A stretch of DNA of 64,000 bases from JAJAZB01 sp964244295 (lineage in GTDB: Bacteria > Bacteroidota > Bacteroidia > Cytophagales > Spirosomataceae), in NCBI GenBank assembly GCA_964244295.1, contig CAXTIG010000010.1:62001-126000 (forward strand), written 5' to 3'. The position numbers and the translations under genes are program-made. A model generated the notes under the pieces. That model searched no databases. It had not been told where the DNA came from and was given only the letters and a program-made list of their open reading frames with translations. Shown here piece by piece: positions 7,975 through 19,094 of the stretch; the stretch's first letter is position 1; each line of letters opens with the position of its first letter.

Positions 7975-9336
7975 TCACTGCTTCTCCAATTTCTTCAACT
8001 CCCGCTGGATGTAACTTTTCGGAAGCCAGTTCGCGCCCATCATGACGCCTTCGATGCTGCGGGTTTGGGCAATGTCGCGCAGGGGGTTGCCGCTCAGCAG
8101 CACCAAATCCGATACGTTCCCCACTTTGACCACGCCCGCGTCGGGTTGGTTGAGGTACGCGGCGACGTTGACGGTGCCGGTGCGCAGGGTTTCGTAGGGC
8201 GTCAGGCCCGCCGCAACCAGGTACTGCATTTCGTGGTGGATGGAAAAACCGGGTACGTTGAACACCTGCGGCGCGTCGGAACCCAACAGCAACTCGACGC
8301 CGGCCTTTTGGCATTCATCAATCAGCTTTCGGCGGATCTGCACGAGCTTTTCGGCGTGGTCTTTCGAGAAATTCGGGTTTCGGACGTAGTTCTCTTTCGC
8401 GCTGATCCAGTTTTTTACCTCCTGCGGCTTCATGTACTTCATCTCCGGCGCGTTGGTGAAGGCTTCGGCGGGGAGCGGCGAAAGCCAGCGTTCGGCCAGG
8501 GCCTGCGTGGGCACCACCCGAACGCCGTTGTCGCGCAGGGCCTTAACCAGTTTGGGAATGCGCGCGGCATCGGCCTGGTGGGCGATCCAGGCACCGAAGA
8601 GGCCGGTTTCCTGCTCCACCAGCGTGTCGCTGCCCGGCGTGATGGCTTCGATGAACCCGTCGAGGTGATCGATGGACGAGTACCGGGCGTCGATGGCCCG
8701 CCACACGCCTACGTTGAACGACACGTGCCCGACGAACGGAATCCCCACCTGCTGCGCGGTGCGGGCAATGGCCGGGAACGTTTCGTTGGTCAAACCGGGG
8801 TGAAGTTTCAGGTAATCGTACCCGGCGGCCTTCTGTTCGCGCACCATTTCGGCCCCCCGTTCGGCGGTTTTGACGGTCTGGCCGTTGAACGACGGGCCGG
8901 TGGCGTAAAAATGCGGTCCGAGGATTTCGCCGCGCTTGATTTTGCCGCGCAGTTCCAAGTGTTTCGCGTGACCCAGCATTCCCCGGATGGTCGTGATGCC
9001 GTTCGCCAGGTAGAGCGTCAGCACTTCCTTCATCGGCTCCAGGTCGTCGATGGGCGGCACGTGCGCGTGCATTTCGGCCCAGCCCGGCAGGAGGTATTTT
9101 CCCTTCGCTTCCACCACCAGGGCGTCGTTGCCGAACCGGACGGTGCCCTCGTTGCCCATCGCGGTGATCCGGCCGTTTCGGACGACGACCGTTTGGTTTT
9201 CCAGTACCCGTTCCCGATCCATCGGAATGACGTTGACCGCTTTGAACACCACGTCGCGTTGGCGGTTGCTGACCAGGTCCTGGGCAGCTCCCAACGTGGT
9301 CAGCAGGATGAACAGACAAAAAAGGGGGCTTCGCAT
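7975..9336 (-). CDS. Secreted amidohydrolase-family protein
   Basis: 453 residues with a signal peptide (about residues 1-19, cleavage near GAAQ-D). The imidazolonepropionase/prolidase-like metal site is complete: H90 and H92 in EMHAHV, a candidate carboxylated Lys K177 in YLKLHPG, H204 in FVGHVSF, H224 in SSIDHLDG, and D354 in LLGSDAP. It should act in the periplasm or on the surface on amides, peptides or cyclic imides; the substrate cannot be read from the sequence. It stands alone, followed by a small palindrome at 7913. Confidence 0.9.
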   Translation of the reverse strand: MRSPLFCLFILLTTLGAAQDLVSNRQRDVVFKAVNVIPMDRERVLENQTVVVRNGRITAMGNEGTVRFGNDALVVEAKGKYLLPGWAEMHAHVPPIDDLEPMKEVLTLYLANGITTIRGMLGHAKHLELRGKIKRGEILGPHFYATGPSFNGQTVKTAERGAEMVREQKAAGYDYLKLHPGLTNETFPAIARTAQQVGIPFVGHVSFNVGVWRAIDARYSSIDHLDGFIEAITPGSDTLVEQETGLFGAWIAHQADAARIPKLVKALRDNGVRVVPTQALAERWLSPLPAEAFTNAPEMKYMKPQEVKNWISAKENYVRNPNFSKDHAEKLVQIRRKLIDECQKAGVELLLGSDAPQVFNVPGFSIHHEMQYLVAAGLTPYETLRTGTVNVAAYLNQPDAGVVKVGNVSDLVLLSGNPLRDIAQTRSIEGVMMGANWLPKSYIQRELKKLEKQ

Positions 9337-9441
9337 GGGGCAAACGAGTTTAGAGGATCGGATCTGTTTCTACTCGGAACGTAATAAGAATCGACAAGCG
9401 GTTGAGGGATTTTTTTTTCGTGAGGGGAGGAACCGTTGTAA

Positions 9442-9645
9442 CTACACGTCGTCTCTCTCAATACCCGCCTGTTTCAAAATCGAGTAGAAAGTGCCGGTGG
9501 GCACGTCGCGGTTGCCGTGAACGGGCACCGGAATGGTTTTTCGTAGTTTGGGGTGAAAGTAAATGTGATGGCTCCCCGTGGTTCGACGCAACACCCAACC
9601 ACGGGCCTCCAGCAAACGCTTCAAGTGCTTGGGCGAAAAATCCAT
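9442..9645 (-). CDS. hicA: HicA-type mRNA interferase toxin
   Basis: 67 residues with the double-stranded-RNA-binding-like HicA fold: N-terminal helix (KHLKRLLEARGW), the catalytic His in TGSHHIYFHP, and the C-terminal GTFYSILKQAGI. The start is one base after the hicB stop, so the pair is co-transcribed with the antitoxin first, the reverse of the E. coli order. The family cuts mRNA when not bound by HicB. All recognisable conserved residues are present, so it is probably functional. Confidence 0.92.
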   Translation of the reverse strand: MDFSPKHLKRLLEARGWVLRRTTGSHHIYFHPKLRKTIPVPVHGNRDVPTGTFYSILKQAGIERDDV

Positions 9646-9646
9646 G

Positions 9647-9892
9647 TCAGGCAGCCGGGCTGATTTGGACGGGGAGTTGCACGGTGTACTCCAGCAGGTC
9701 GCTGTCGTCCATTACCTCGATGCCCTCTTCCTGCATCACGTCCAGGCAACCTTCGATGGCGTCTTTCGCCATTGCAATCGCTTCTTCCACGGTTTCCCCC
9801 CAGGTCACGCAGCCGGGAATGGCCGGAACGAACGCCGTGTAAGCGCCCTCCGGTTCGCGGCGGAGCAGGATGCGAAAGGTTCGGTTTTTCAT
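9647..9892 (-). CDS. hicB: HicB-type antitoxin
   Basis: 81 residues with the HicB core: GAYTAFVPAIPGCVTWGETV followed by the helix EEAIAMAKDAIEGCLDVM. No clear C-terminal ribbon-helix-helix or HTH domain is seen, so it belongs to the short HicB form. It is first in the hicBA pair; antitoxins of this type neutralise HicA by direct binding and often autoregulate the operon. Confidence 0.92.
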   Translation of the reverse strand: MKNRTFRILLRREPEGAYTAFVPAIPGCVTWGETVEEAIAMAKDAIEGCLDVMQEEGIEVMDDSDLLEYTVQLPVQISPAA

Positions 9893-9938
9893 GAAGGAAA
9901 AATACGCGGTTTGTGTCGCAAATCAGTTTCGGGCTGGG

Positions 9939-10175
9939 TTATTCTTCGTCCAATTCAATAAACCGATACGCCTCACCAAACGTCTGCAAGTGCGCCAGCA
10001 GCGCCTTTCGTAGTTCGGCCTCGGTCGCGTTCGGATTCCGGGCGCGAACCCCGGCAATCATCAACTTCCAACCATCGTCGGCCATTTTCAGGCCCATTCG
10101 GAAACGCTCCACCCCGGAGAGTTGCATGAGGAGGTCGTACTGGAGGCCCTCCGCCTCTGGGGTCGCGTCGTTCAC
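9939..10175 (-). CDS. Conserved hypothetical protein
   Basis: 78 residues from a GTG at 10175 (VNDATPEAEGLQYDLL). The frame continues to an ATG at 10259, but that start would lie 2 bases from the divergent uvrA start, and the added residues look non-conserved. The body (GVERFRMGLKMADDGWKLM, then ARNPNATEAELRKALLAHL) resembles small helical proteins of unknown function found in Cyanobacteria and Bacteroidota. No domain is recognised. It is followed 46 bases later by hicB on the same strand. Confidence 0.6.
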   Translation of the reverse strand: MNDATPEAEGLQYDLLMQLSGVERFRMGLKMADDGWKLMIAGVRARNPNATEAELRKALLAHLQTFGEAYRFIELDEE

Positions 10176-10261
10176 TGAACTTCCCAGTTTACATTTACCC
10201 AAAGCTACCCATTCCACCCCAAAATGCGTATCTTCACGGTTTGTTTTCCCGTTCCGCATTC

Positions 10262-13111
<2,850 letters not shown>

Positions 13112-13126
13112 CCCCTAAAAAGCAGG

Positions 13127-13164
13127 AAAGCCTGCCGTTCTTAGTTTTGAACGACAGGCTTTTA
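13127..13164. terminator. Bidirectional terminator between uvrA and the convergent hypothetical gene
   Basis: AAGCCTGCCGTTC pairs with GAACGACAGGCTT (one mismatch) around an eight-base loop, with A-rich bases on one side and TTTTATTT on the other, so it can act for both convergent genes. Confidence 0.82.
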
Positions 13165-13581
13165 TTTGAGTTTAATCACTTCAGGAATGAAGATGCCTAA
13201 TTCATCCCTTCGCCTTCTTACAAGATAATCACCGTGAAAGGAGCCAATTCCGTGACGAATTGGAACTCTGACAGCAGTGTCTTCGGGTAAGTCCAAGAGT
13301 TCTTCAAGAAGAAGCACTTGCATCGATTCTAATTCACTTTTCGCTTCAGCAATTTGATTCAATTCGTACTCACGTCCAACTTCGTAATCATTTTTCTTCT
13401 GACGAAACGACAGAAGTTCTACTTCTGACAAGACTTGCTCTGAGCGAATGGACAAGAGCGGCTCAAGACGGGGAACAGGGTTATTGTGCTGCCAAGTTTT
13501 CTCAAAAGTCTCTCGTCGACCGTAATAACACGCTTTGGCAGCCTCAAAGTCGTAAAGTCTCTTTTGCAGGGTTGGGTTCAT
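13162..13581 (-). CDS. Hypothetical helical protein
   Basis: 139 residues from the ATG at 13581 (MNPTLQKRLYDFEAAKACYY); an in-frame GTG at 13608 would add nine. Residues 50-110 are rich in Glu, Lys and Leu and probably form a long helix or coiled coil. The C-terminal part (VPIRHGIGSFHGDYLVRRRR) may form a small beta domain. No family is recognised. The region is visibly less GC-rich than uvrA next to it, which may point to later acquisition. Confidence 0.7.
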   Translation of the reverse strand: MNPTLQKRLYDFEAAKACYYGRRETFEKTWQHNNPVPRLEPLLSIRSEQVLSEVELLSFRQKKNDYEVGREYELNQIAEAKSELESMQVLLLEELLDLPEDTAVRVPIRHGIGSFHGDYLVRRRRDELGIFIPEVIKLK

Positions 13582-13752
13582 GACGAACAAAATTTGGTTG
13601 TACGCCACTTTAATAAAATATTATTCCTGCAAATCTCTGTATGTCAGTTTGACAGAATTGCTGCTAAAAATCTTGAGACACCTCGTCATTGCGGAGAGCG
13701 AGGTACGAGCGACGAAGCAACCCCTGTTTATTTCCAGGCCCGTTCCAAAGCG

Positions 13753-13888
13753 GCTGTCATCCAGAGCGAAGCGAAGGATCTTTCGCCTCCGCTTCCGGCT
13801 ACTTTGCTGGTAACCAGACTAGTGGCACTCATCCAACTGATTGGGTAGGTAGAGGCGAAAGATCCTTCGCTTCGCTCTGGATGACAGC
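13753..13888. repeat. Long palindromic element, 'GTCATCC..GAGCG' family, 37-base perfect arms
   Basis: Arms 13753-13789 and 13852-13888 are exact reverse complements; they begin GCTGTCATCCAGAGCGAAGC. The 62-base middle is unique. It fills most of the gene-free stretch 13582-13951, where nothing else is recognisable. Similar arms recur at 14272, 15196, 16194, 27607 and, in variant form, 18937 and 26338. Confidence 0.95.
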
Positions 13889-13951
13889 CCCCGGAAGAGG
13901 GTTGTGAAAAGGGCCTTGGATAATTGACAGCCGATAGAAGCACTACGCAGC

Positions 13952-14239
13952 CTATCCCAGGTTGACAAAATCCCAGCCTGGATTGGTCGTAGCGATTAGC
14001 GCTTCTTTTTTCGCCCGCGACCAGCCTTTCAATTCTTTCTCGCGGGCGATGGCTTCCTTAATGCGAGGGTATGTTTCCCAGTAAACCAGATTGAAGCAGA
14101 AAAATCGCCCGGCGAACGTTTCCGGCTGGCCCCGATTCGCAAAGTGCTGGGCCATCCGCGTTGCCAGGTTGTTGGTCACGCCGATGTACAGCACCGTCTT
14201 CGTTGGGTTAGTCACGATGTAGACGTGGTAGTGCTGCAT
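13952..14239 (-). CDS. GIY-YIG nuclease-superfamily protein
   Basis: 95 residues. The motif order of the single-domain GIY-YIG (UPF0213/YhbQ-like) family is clear: HVYIVTN, VLYIGVTNNLATRMAQH with the catalytic Arg, then the Glu helix IKEAIAREKELKGW. Family members are small nucleases of uncertain role. Here the gene is bracketed on both sides by copies of the same palindromic element (13753-13888 and 14272-14400), which is unusual for an isolated gene and may hint at a link with element spread. Confidence 0.9.
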   Translation of the reverse strand: MQHYHVYIVTNPTKTVLYIGVTNNLATRMAQHFANRGQPETFAGRFFCFNLVYWETYPRIKEAIAREKELKGWSRAKKEALIATTNPGWDFVNLG

Positions 14240-14271
14240 GGCTTGAGTGTAGACAAATCGAGCGCCGGGTA

Positions 14272-14400
14272 CCTGTCATCCCGACGTAGGAGGAATCTTT
14301 CGCGGTGATCTTCCGACTTATTTAACTGGTAACCAGTAACAACATCACAACTGACTTGGAGGGGCGGGGCGAAAGATCCCTCCTTCGTCGGGATGACAGG
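14272..14400. repeat. Palindromic element, 'GTCATCC' family, 32-base arms
   Basis: Arms 14272-14303 and 14369-14400 match with two mismatches; they begin CCTGTCATCCCGACG. It lies between the divergently oriented end of the esterase gene and the start of the GIY-YIG gene. Confidence 0.93.
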
Positions 14401-14425
14401 GCTGGGGCAGCACGGTTCCCGGCAT

Positions 14426-15154
14426 TCACTCCCCCGCCACCCCCGTCGAGTCCCCACCCGCCCGCAGCACGGGTTCCAGCGTTTTCCAGACGGTTTTGGC
14501 TACGATGCGGTGGCCTTCGGGCGTGGGGTGGATGCCGTCGCGCTGGTTGAGGCGCGGAATGCCGCCGACCCGGTCGAGGAGGAAGGGGATGAGCGTCGCG
14601 TCGTTTTTATCGGCCAGTTCCTTGAACAAGACGCGAAACTGACGGGTGTAGTCCACGCCGAGGTTAGGGGGGATTTGCATTCCGGCGATGACGAGTTTAG
14701 CCTCCGGGCTTTTTAATTTCACCGTGTCGAGGATAGCCTGGAGGTTGCGGCGGGTGGAAGCCAGGTCGATGCCACGCAGGCCGTCGTTGGCCCCGAGTTC
14801 GAGCACGAACATGGAAACGGGCTGGCGCAGCACCCACCCGATGCGGCTCTTCCCCCCGGCGCTGGTTTCGCCGCTTAGTCCGGCATTTACCACCGTGTAC
14901 TTCAGGCCGACCGAGTCGATAATTTCACCGACCCGCGCCGGGAAGGCTTCGTTGGCGTCCACCCCGGCCCCGGCGGTGATGCTGTTTCCGAAGAATAAAA
15001 TCAGGTTACGACCCACGGCGGCGGGTTTGGGAGTCGCTGATTGGTTGGGTTTTGACTTGGAGGCGGAGTTGGTTTGAGCCGTTTCGGGGTCGGAAGAGCA
15101 GGCCAGCAGGCTGACGGACAGGAAAATAATAACGAGTTGAAAAAGGCGTGGCAT
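14426..15154 (-). CDS. TesA-like SGNH/GDSL esterase lipoprotein
   Basis: 242 residues with a lipoprotein signal (lipobox LLAC, Cys near residue 19) and a Ser/Asn/Pro-rich linker. SGNH blocks are visible: FFGNSITAG (block I, Asn in place of the common Asp), NAGLSGETS (block II), LELGANDGLRG (block III) and RDGIHPTPEGH (block V, catalytic Asp and His). It is probably anchored in an envelope membrane and hydrolyses acyl esters. The divergent neighbours are a YbbA-like ATPase and YbbP-like permease, the same arrangement as tesA-ybbA-ybbP in E. coli. Confidence 0.9.
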   Translation of the reverse strand: MPRLFQLVIIFLSVSLLACSSDPETAQTNSASKSKPNQSATPKPAAVGRNLILFFGNSITAGAGVDANEAFPARVGEIIDSVGLKYTVVNAGLSGETSAGGKSRIGWVLRQPVSMFVLELGANDGLRGIDLASTRRNLQAILDTVKLKSPEAKLVIAGMQIPPNLGVDYTRQFRVLFKELADKNDATLIPFLLDRVGGIPRLNQRDGIHPTPEGHRIVAKTVWKTLEPVLRAGGDSTGVAGE

Positions 15155-15195
15155 TGATTTTAGAAGTTGGGTGTGCGAGATTTTTATATTTCCCA

Positions 15196-15295
15196 GGCTG
15201 TCATCCAGAGCGCAGCGAAGGAACTTTCGCCGTTACCAATCAAGTAGTCGGCTATCTATCGCGAAAGTTCCTTCGCTGCGCTCTGGATGACAGCC
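15196..15295. repeat. Palindromic element, 'GTCATCC' family, 35-base perfect arms
   Basis: Arms 15196-15230 and 15261-15295 are exact reverse complements beginning GGCTGTCATCCAGAGCGCAG. It sits in the divergent esterase/ABC-transporter gap (15155-15472); the remainder of that gap must hold both promoters, but no convincing box was found. Confidence 0.95.
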
Positions 15296-15472
15296 GTAGG
15301 GTAGTCAGCATGACAGTTAAAACAATAACTACGTCGAAAAACGGAGCGGCGTTCGACCGCCGAACCATTTTTGTTTCCGTTGAACCAAAACTACGCCGCA
15401 ACGGGACCCGTTTTACCGTTGATTCGGTTAGCTAACCAAAAAACCCGGTCGCCAATTCCCCAGTTTTACACC

Positions 15473-16171
15473 ATGAGCATGCTTCGCGTCGAAAAGTTGA
15501 CGAAAACCTACCAAAGCGGCGGTCGCGAGTTGACCGTTCTCCACGACGTTAGTTTTGAAATCCAACCCGGCGACACCTTCGCCATCGTCGGCCCTTCGGG
15601 CAGTGGCAAAACTACGCTGCTTGGCCTCTGCGCGGGCCTCGACCGGGCCTCCTCCGGCCACGTGTACCTCAACGAAATCCGCCTCGACGACCTCAGCGAA
15701 GACCAGCGGGCGGCGGTGCGCAACCAGTACGTCGGGTTTATTTTCCAAAATTTCCAATTGTTGCCCACCCTCACCGCCCTCGAAAACGTGATGGTGCCGC
15801 TCGAACTACGCGGCGAAAAAGGCGCGGGCCGCACCGCCCAGGGTTTGCTCGAACGCGTCGGCCTCGGCGACCGGGGGCACCACTACCCCACCCAGCTTTC
15901 GGGCGGGGAGCAGCAGCGGGTGTCGCTGGCACGGGCCTTTGCCAACCGCCCGAAAATCCTCTTCGCCGACGAACCCACCGGCAACCTCGACGCCGAAACC
16001 AGCGCCACCGTGGTGGACTTGCTGTTTGAACTCAACCGCGAGGCGGGCACCACGCTCGTGCTCGTCACCCACGACCTCGAACTGGCCCAACGCACCCAGC
16101 GCATCCTCCGCTTCAAAGGCGGCGCGGTGGTGAGTGACATGGTAACGGAAGGGGCGGTTTCTAACGCCTAA
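15473..16171 (+). CDS. ABC transporter ATP-binding protein, YbbA/LolD type
   Basis: 232 residues from the ATG at 15473. Walker A GPSGSGKTT (about 40-48), Q-loop FQNFQLLPTLTALEN, signature LSGGEQQRVSLARA and Walker B ILFADEPTGNLD are all intact. The short length and the TALENV/EPTGNLD features are those of MacB/LolD/YbbA ATPases that partner FtsX-like permeases. The permease follows at 16343, separated by a palindromic element. The pair probably extrudes or moves lipids or lipoproteins within the envelope; no specific substrate can be assigned. Confidence 0.93.
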   Translation: MSMLRVEKLTKTYQSGGRELTVLHDVSFEIQPGDTFAIVGPSGSGKTTLLGLCAGLDRASSGHVYLNEIRLDDLSEDQRAAVRNQYVGFIFQNFQLLPTLTALENVMVPLELRGEKGAGRTAQGLLERVGLGDRGHHYPTQLSGGEQQRVSLARAFANRPKILFADEPTGNLDAETSATVVDLLFELNREAGTTLVLVTHDLELAQRTQRILRFKGGAVVSDMVTEGAVSNA

Positions 16172-16193
16172 TCTGGCACCACTACTCAACTTT

Positions 16194-16318
16194 CTGTCAT
16201 CCTGAGCGCAGCGAAGGACCTCGTTGGCCTAACGGATAATTGGCCGGTGACCCAGCGGTAGCTGACAGCCGACTGGTCGGTAGTTCAACGAGGTCCTTCG
16301 CTGCGCTCAGGATGACAG
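16194..16318. repeat. Palindromic element, 'GTCATCC' family, 32-base perfect arms
   Basis: Arms 16194-16225 and 16287-16318 begin CTGTCATCCTGAGCGCAGCG. It lies inside the presumed ABC transporter operon, between ATPase and permease genes, so it may lower or separate expression of the permease. Confidence 0.95.
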
Positions 16319-16342
16319 CGATTTTTCAACTTTTTCCTAAAA

Positions 16343-18925
16343 ATGGACCACCCCATCCCCCATTTCTCCCCCCCCTCCGCCTCGCCTTTCAACGGTTGGC
16401 TTTGGAAAATGGCTTGGCGCGACAGCCGCCGGAGCCGTCGGCGGTTATTTTTGTTCATGTCGGCCATCGTGCTGGGCATTGCGGCGTTGGTCGCCATCAA
16501 TTCCTTCGGCGACAACCTCGCCCGGAGCGTGGATGAGCAGGCCCAGGAACTCCTGGGGGCCGACCTCGTGCTTTCCGCCGGAAAAGAAATTGGCGGCAAA
16601 CTCGGCGATTCGCTTCGGACGATGGGCCAGGAACGCAGCACCGAAGTAGCCTTTGCCTCGATGGCCTATTTTCCGAAAACGGGCGGCACCCGGCTGGCGC
16701 AGGTGAAGGCGCTCGAAGGCGGTTTTCCGTACTACGGCGCGTGGGACGTGCAGCCCGCCGCCTCGGTGGCGCAGTTTCGGAAAGCAGGCGAAGAGGCCCG
16801 CCCGGTCGCGCTGGTGGACGATGCCCTGCTGATTCAGTTCGGGGCCAAACCCGGTGATTCGGTGAAAATCGGCAACGTGACGTTCCGGGTTGCCGGGCGG
16901 GTGCTCAGCACCCCCGGCCAGACGGCCATTGCCACCACCGTGGCCCCGACGGTGTTTATTCCCGCGCAGTTTTTGAAAGAAACCGGTTTGCTCGGGCGCG
17001 GCAGCCGGGCCAGTTACCGGATTTACTACCGCTTTGCCGACACGGATACCACCAACGTCGAACGCCTCGCTACCGCGATGGAACCCCGCCTCGACCGGGC
17101 GGGCATTAGCCTCGACACGGTAGACCGCCGCAAGCAGCAAACGAGCCGCATTTTCGCCGACCTGACCAAGTTTCTCAACCTCGTCGCTTTCGTCGCGTTG
17201 CTGTTGGGTTGCGTCGGCGTGGCGAGTGCGGTGCAGTTGTACGTGAAAGAAAAAGTGGCTTCGGTGGCCGTGCTGCGCTGCCTCGGGGCCAGCGGGCGGC
17301 AGGCGCTGTTGATTTATTTGATTCAAACCGCCGGGATGGGCTTGCTCGGTGCCATCGTGGGCACGGCGCTCGGCGCGGCGGTGCAATTGCTGCTGCCCGA
17401 CGTGTTCGGCTCGTTCCTGCCCATCGAAGTCACGGTCGGTCTTTCCTGGAAAGCCATCACGCAGGGGCTGGTCACGGGGTTGGTCATTTCGCTGCTGTTC
17501 GCCCTGCTACCGCTGCTCGCCATCCGCAACGTGTCGCCGCTGCGGACGCTGCGGGTTTCGGACGATTCGCCCTCGCCCCGCGATCCGTTGCGTTGGTTGC
17601 TGGGGGCGGTCATCGTGGCCTTCATCGGCGGCTTTGCGTACTGGCAAACCCGCAACTGGAAGCTGGCGTTGAGTTTTACCGCCGGGCTGGTGGTCACGTT
17701 TGGGGTGCTGGCCTTGCTCTCCCAACTGCTCATCTGGGCGGTGCGGCGGTTTTTCCCGGTTTCCTGGAGTTACGTCTGGCGGCAGGGGCTGGCGAATTTG
17801 TTTCGCCCCCAAAACCAAACGCTCGTGCTGGTCAGTTCGATTGGCTTGGGTACGTTTCTGATTGCGACGCTTTATTTGATTCAAACCCTGCTGCTGGGCC
17901 GGGTGGCGCTGTCGGCCAGCGGGAGCCAGCCCAACATGGTGCTGTTCGACATTCAGAACGAGCAGCAGGAAGGCGTGAAAGGCTTGCTCGACAAACACCG
18001 CCTGCCGCAACTGCAAAACGTGCCCGTGGTGACGATGCGAATGGCTGAGTACAAGGGCCGTCTGGTGGATGAACTCGTGAAAGACACCACCAGCGAAACG
18101 CCCAGGGGGGCCATCAGCCGTGAGTACCGCGTCACGTACCGCGATTCGCTCATCGAGTCGGAACAGTTGACGGCGGGAAAGATGCCTTTCGTCGACGAAG
18201 CGGGCACGGCGCACATTTCCATCGAAGACGGATTTTTGAAACGACTGAAACTAAAACTCGGTGATTCGCTGACCTTCAACGTGCAGGGGGCGCTGATTCC
18301 GGTGGTGGTGGGTGGCACCCGCACGGTGGACTGGAACCGGGTGCAGACCAATTTTCTGGTGGTGTTCCCGAAAGGCGTTCTTGAAAAAGCCCCGCAGTTT
18401 CACGTCGTGATGACCCGCGTGACCGACCCCGTGCAGGCCTCGTCCTTCCAGCGCGACTTGGTCATCAACTACCCGAACGTATCGGCCATCGACCTCGCGC
18501 TGATTCTGAAAACCCTCGACGACATCGTGGCGAAAATCGCCTTTGTGATTCGGTTCATGGCCTTGTTCAGCATCCTGACGGGTTTGCTCGTGCTGGGTAG
18601 CTCGGTGGTGATCAGCAAGTACCAGCGGATGCAGGAAAGCGTGTTGCTGCGCACACTGGGGGCCAACCGGGCGCAGATTCTTAAAATTACGCTCGTGGAA
18701 TACCTGTTTCTGGGGGCATTAGCGGCGGCGGCGGGCATCGGGCTGGCGCTGCTGGGCACCTGGCCGCTGGCGACGCTGGCCTTCGACCTCACCTACACGC
18801 CCAACTTCGGCCCGCTGCTCCTCGGAGCCGCCGGAGTCGCCGCGCTGACCATGCTCATCGGGGCCTTCAACAGCCGCGCCGTGCTGAACCGCTCGCCGCT
18901 GGAGGTGCTGCGGGCGGAGGGGTAA
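16343..18925 (+). CDS. FtsX-like ABC permease, YbbP type
   Basis: 860 residues with the ten-helix layout of YbbP: an N-terminal helix (LFLFMSAIVLGIAALVAI), a first periplasmic MacB-like domain, three FtsX helices around 270-400, two central helices, a second helix and periplasmic domain, and a final FtsX bundle (about 720-850). The motif VAVLRCLGASGRQ and its later copy LLRTLGANRAQ mark the two FtsX units. Partner of the YbbA-like ATPase upstream. Length agrees with E. coli YbbP (about 800). Confidence 0.92.
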   Translation: MDHPIPHFSPPSASPFNGWLWKMAWRDSRRSRRRLFLFMSAIVLGIAALVAINSFGDNLARSVDEQAQELLGADLVLSAGKEIGGKLGDSLRTMGQERSTEVAFASMAYFPKTGGTRLAQVKALEGGFPYYGAWDVQPAASVAQFRKAGEEARPVALVDDALLIQFGAKPGDSVKIGNVTFRVAGRVLSTPGQTAIATTVAPTVFIPAQFLKETGLLGRGSRASYRIYYRFADTDTTNVERLATAMEPRLDRAGISLDTVDRRKQQTSRIFADLTKFLNLVAFVALLLGCVGVASAVQLYVKEKVASVAVLRCLGASGRQALLIYLIQTAGMGLLGAIVGTALGAAVQLLLPDVFGSFLPIEVTVGLSWKAITQGLVTGLVISLLFALLPLLAIRNVSPLRTLRVSDDSPSPRDPLRWLLGAVIVAFIGGFAYWQTRNWKLALSFTAGLVVTFGVLALLSQLLIWAVRRFFPVSWSYVWRQGLANLFRPQNQTLVLVSSIGLGTFLIATLYLIQTLLLGRVALSASGSQPNMVLFDIQNEQQEGVKGLLDKHRLPQLQNVPVVTMRMAEYKGRLVDELVKDTTSETPRGAISREYRVTYRDSLIESEQLTAGKMPFVDEAGTAHISIEDGFLKRLKLKLGDSLTFNVQGALIPVVVGGTRTVDWNRVQTNFLVVFPKGVLEKAPQFHVVMTRVTDPVQASSFQRDLVINYPNVSAIDLALILKTLDDIVAKIAFVIRFMALFSILTGLLVLGSSVVISKYQRMQESVLLRTLGANRAQILKITLVEYLFLGALAAAAGIGLALLGTWPLATLAFDLTYTPNFGPLLLGAAGVAALTMLIGAFNSRAVLNRSPLEVLRAEG

Positions 18926-18936
18926 GGCGGGGTAAT

Positions 18937-19036
18937 GAAAACCGGGGTCACGCTGAGCGGAGTCGAAGCGCGTGCGGTGGGCCAACGCTGACCAGCCGCA
19001 CGCGCTTCGACTCCGCTCAGCGTGACCCCGGTTTTC
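18937..19036. repeat. Palindromic element with 41-base perfect arms
   Basis: Arms 18937-18977 and 18996-19036 are exact reverse complements; the core GTCACGCTGAGCGGAGTCGA is a variant of the 'GTCATCC..GAGCG' family. It starts 12 bases after the permease stop and is a likely terminator or 3'-end stabiliser. Confidence 0.95.
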
Positions 19037-19094
19037 TTGTTCCCTCCCTGGTTCCCACCCGGAACCTTCCCGCCCCGGTTTTGCTTTGCCGGTC

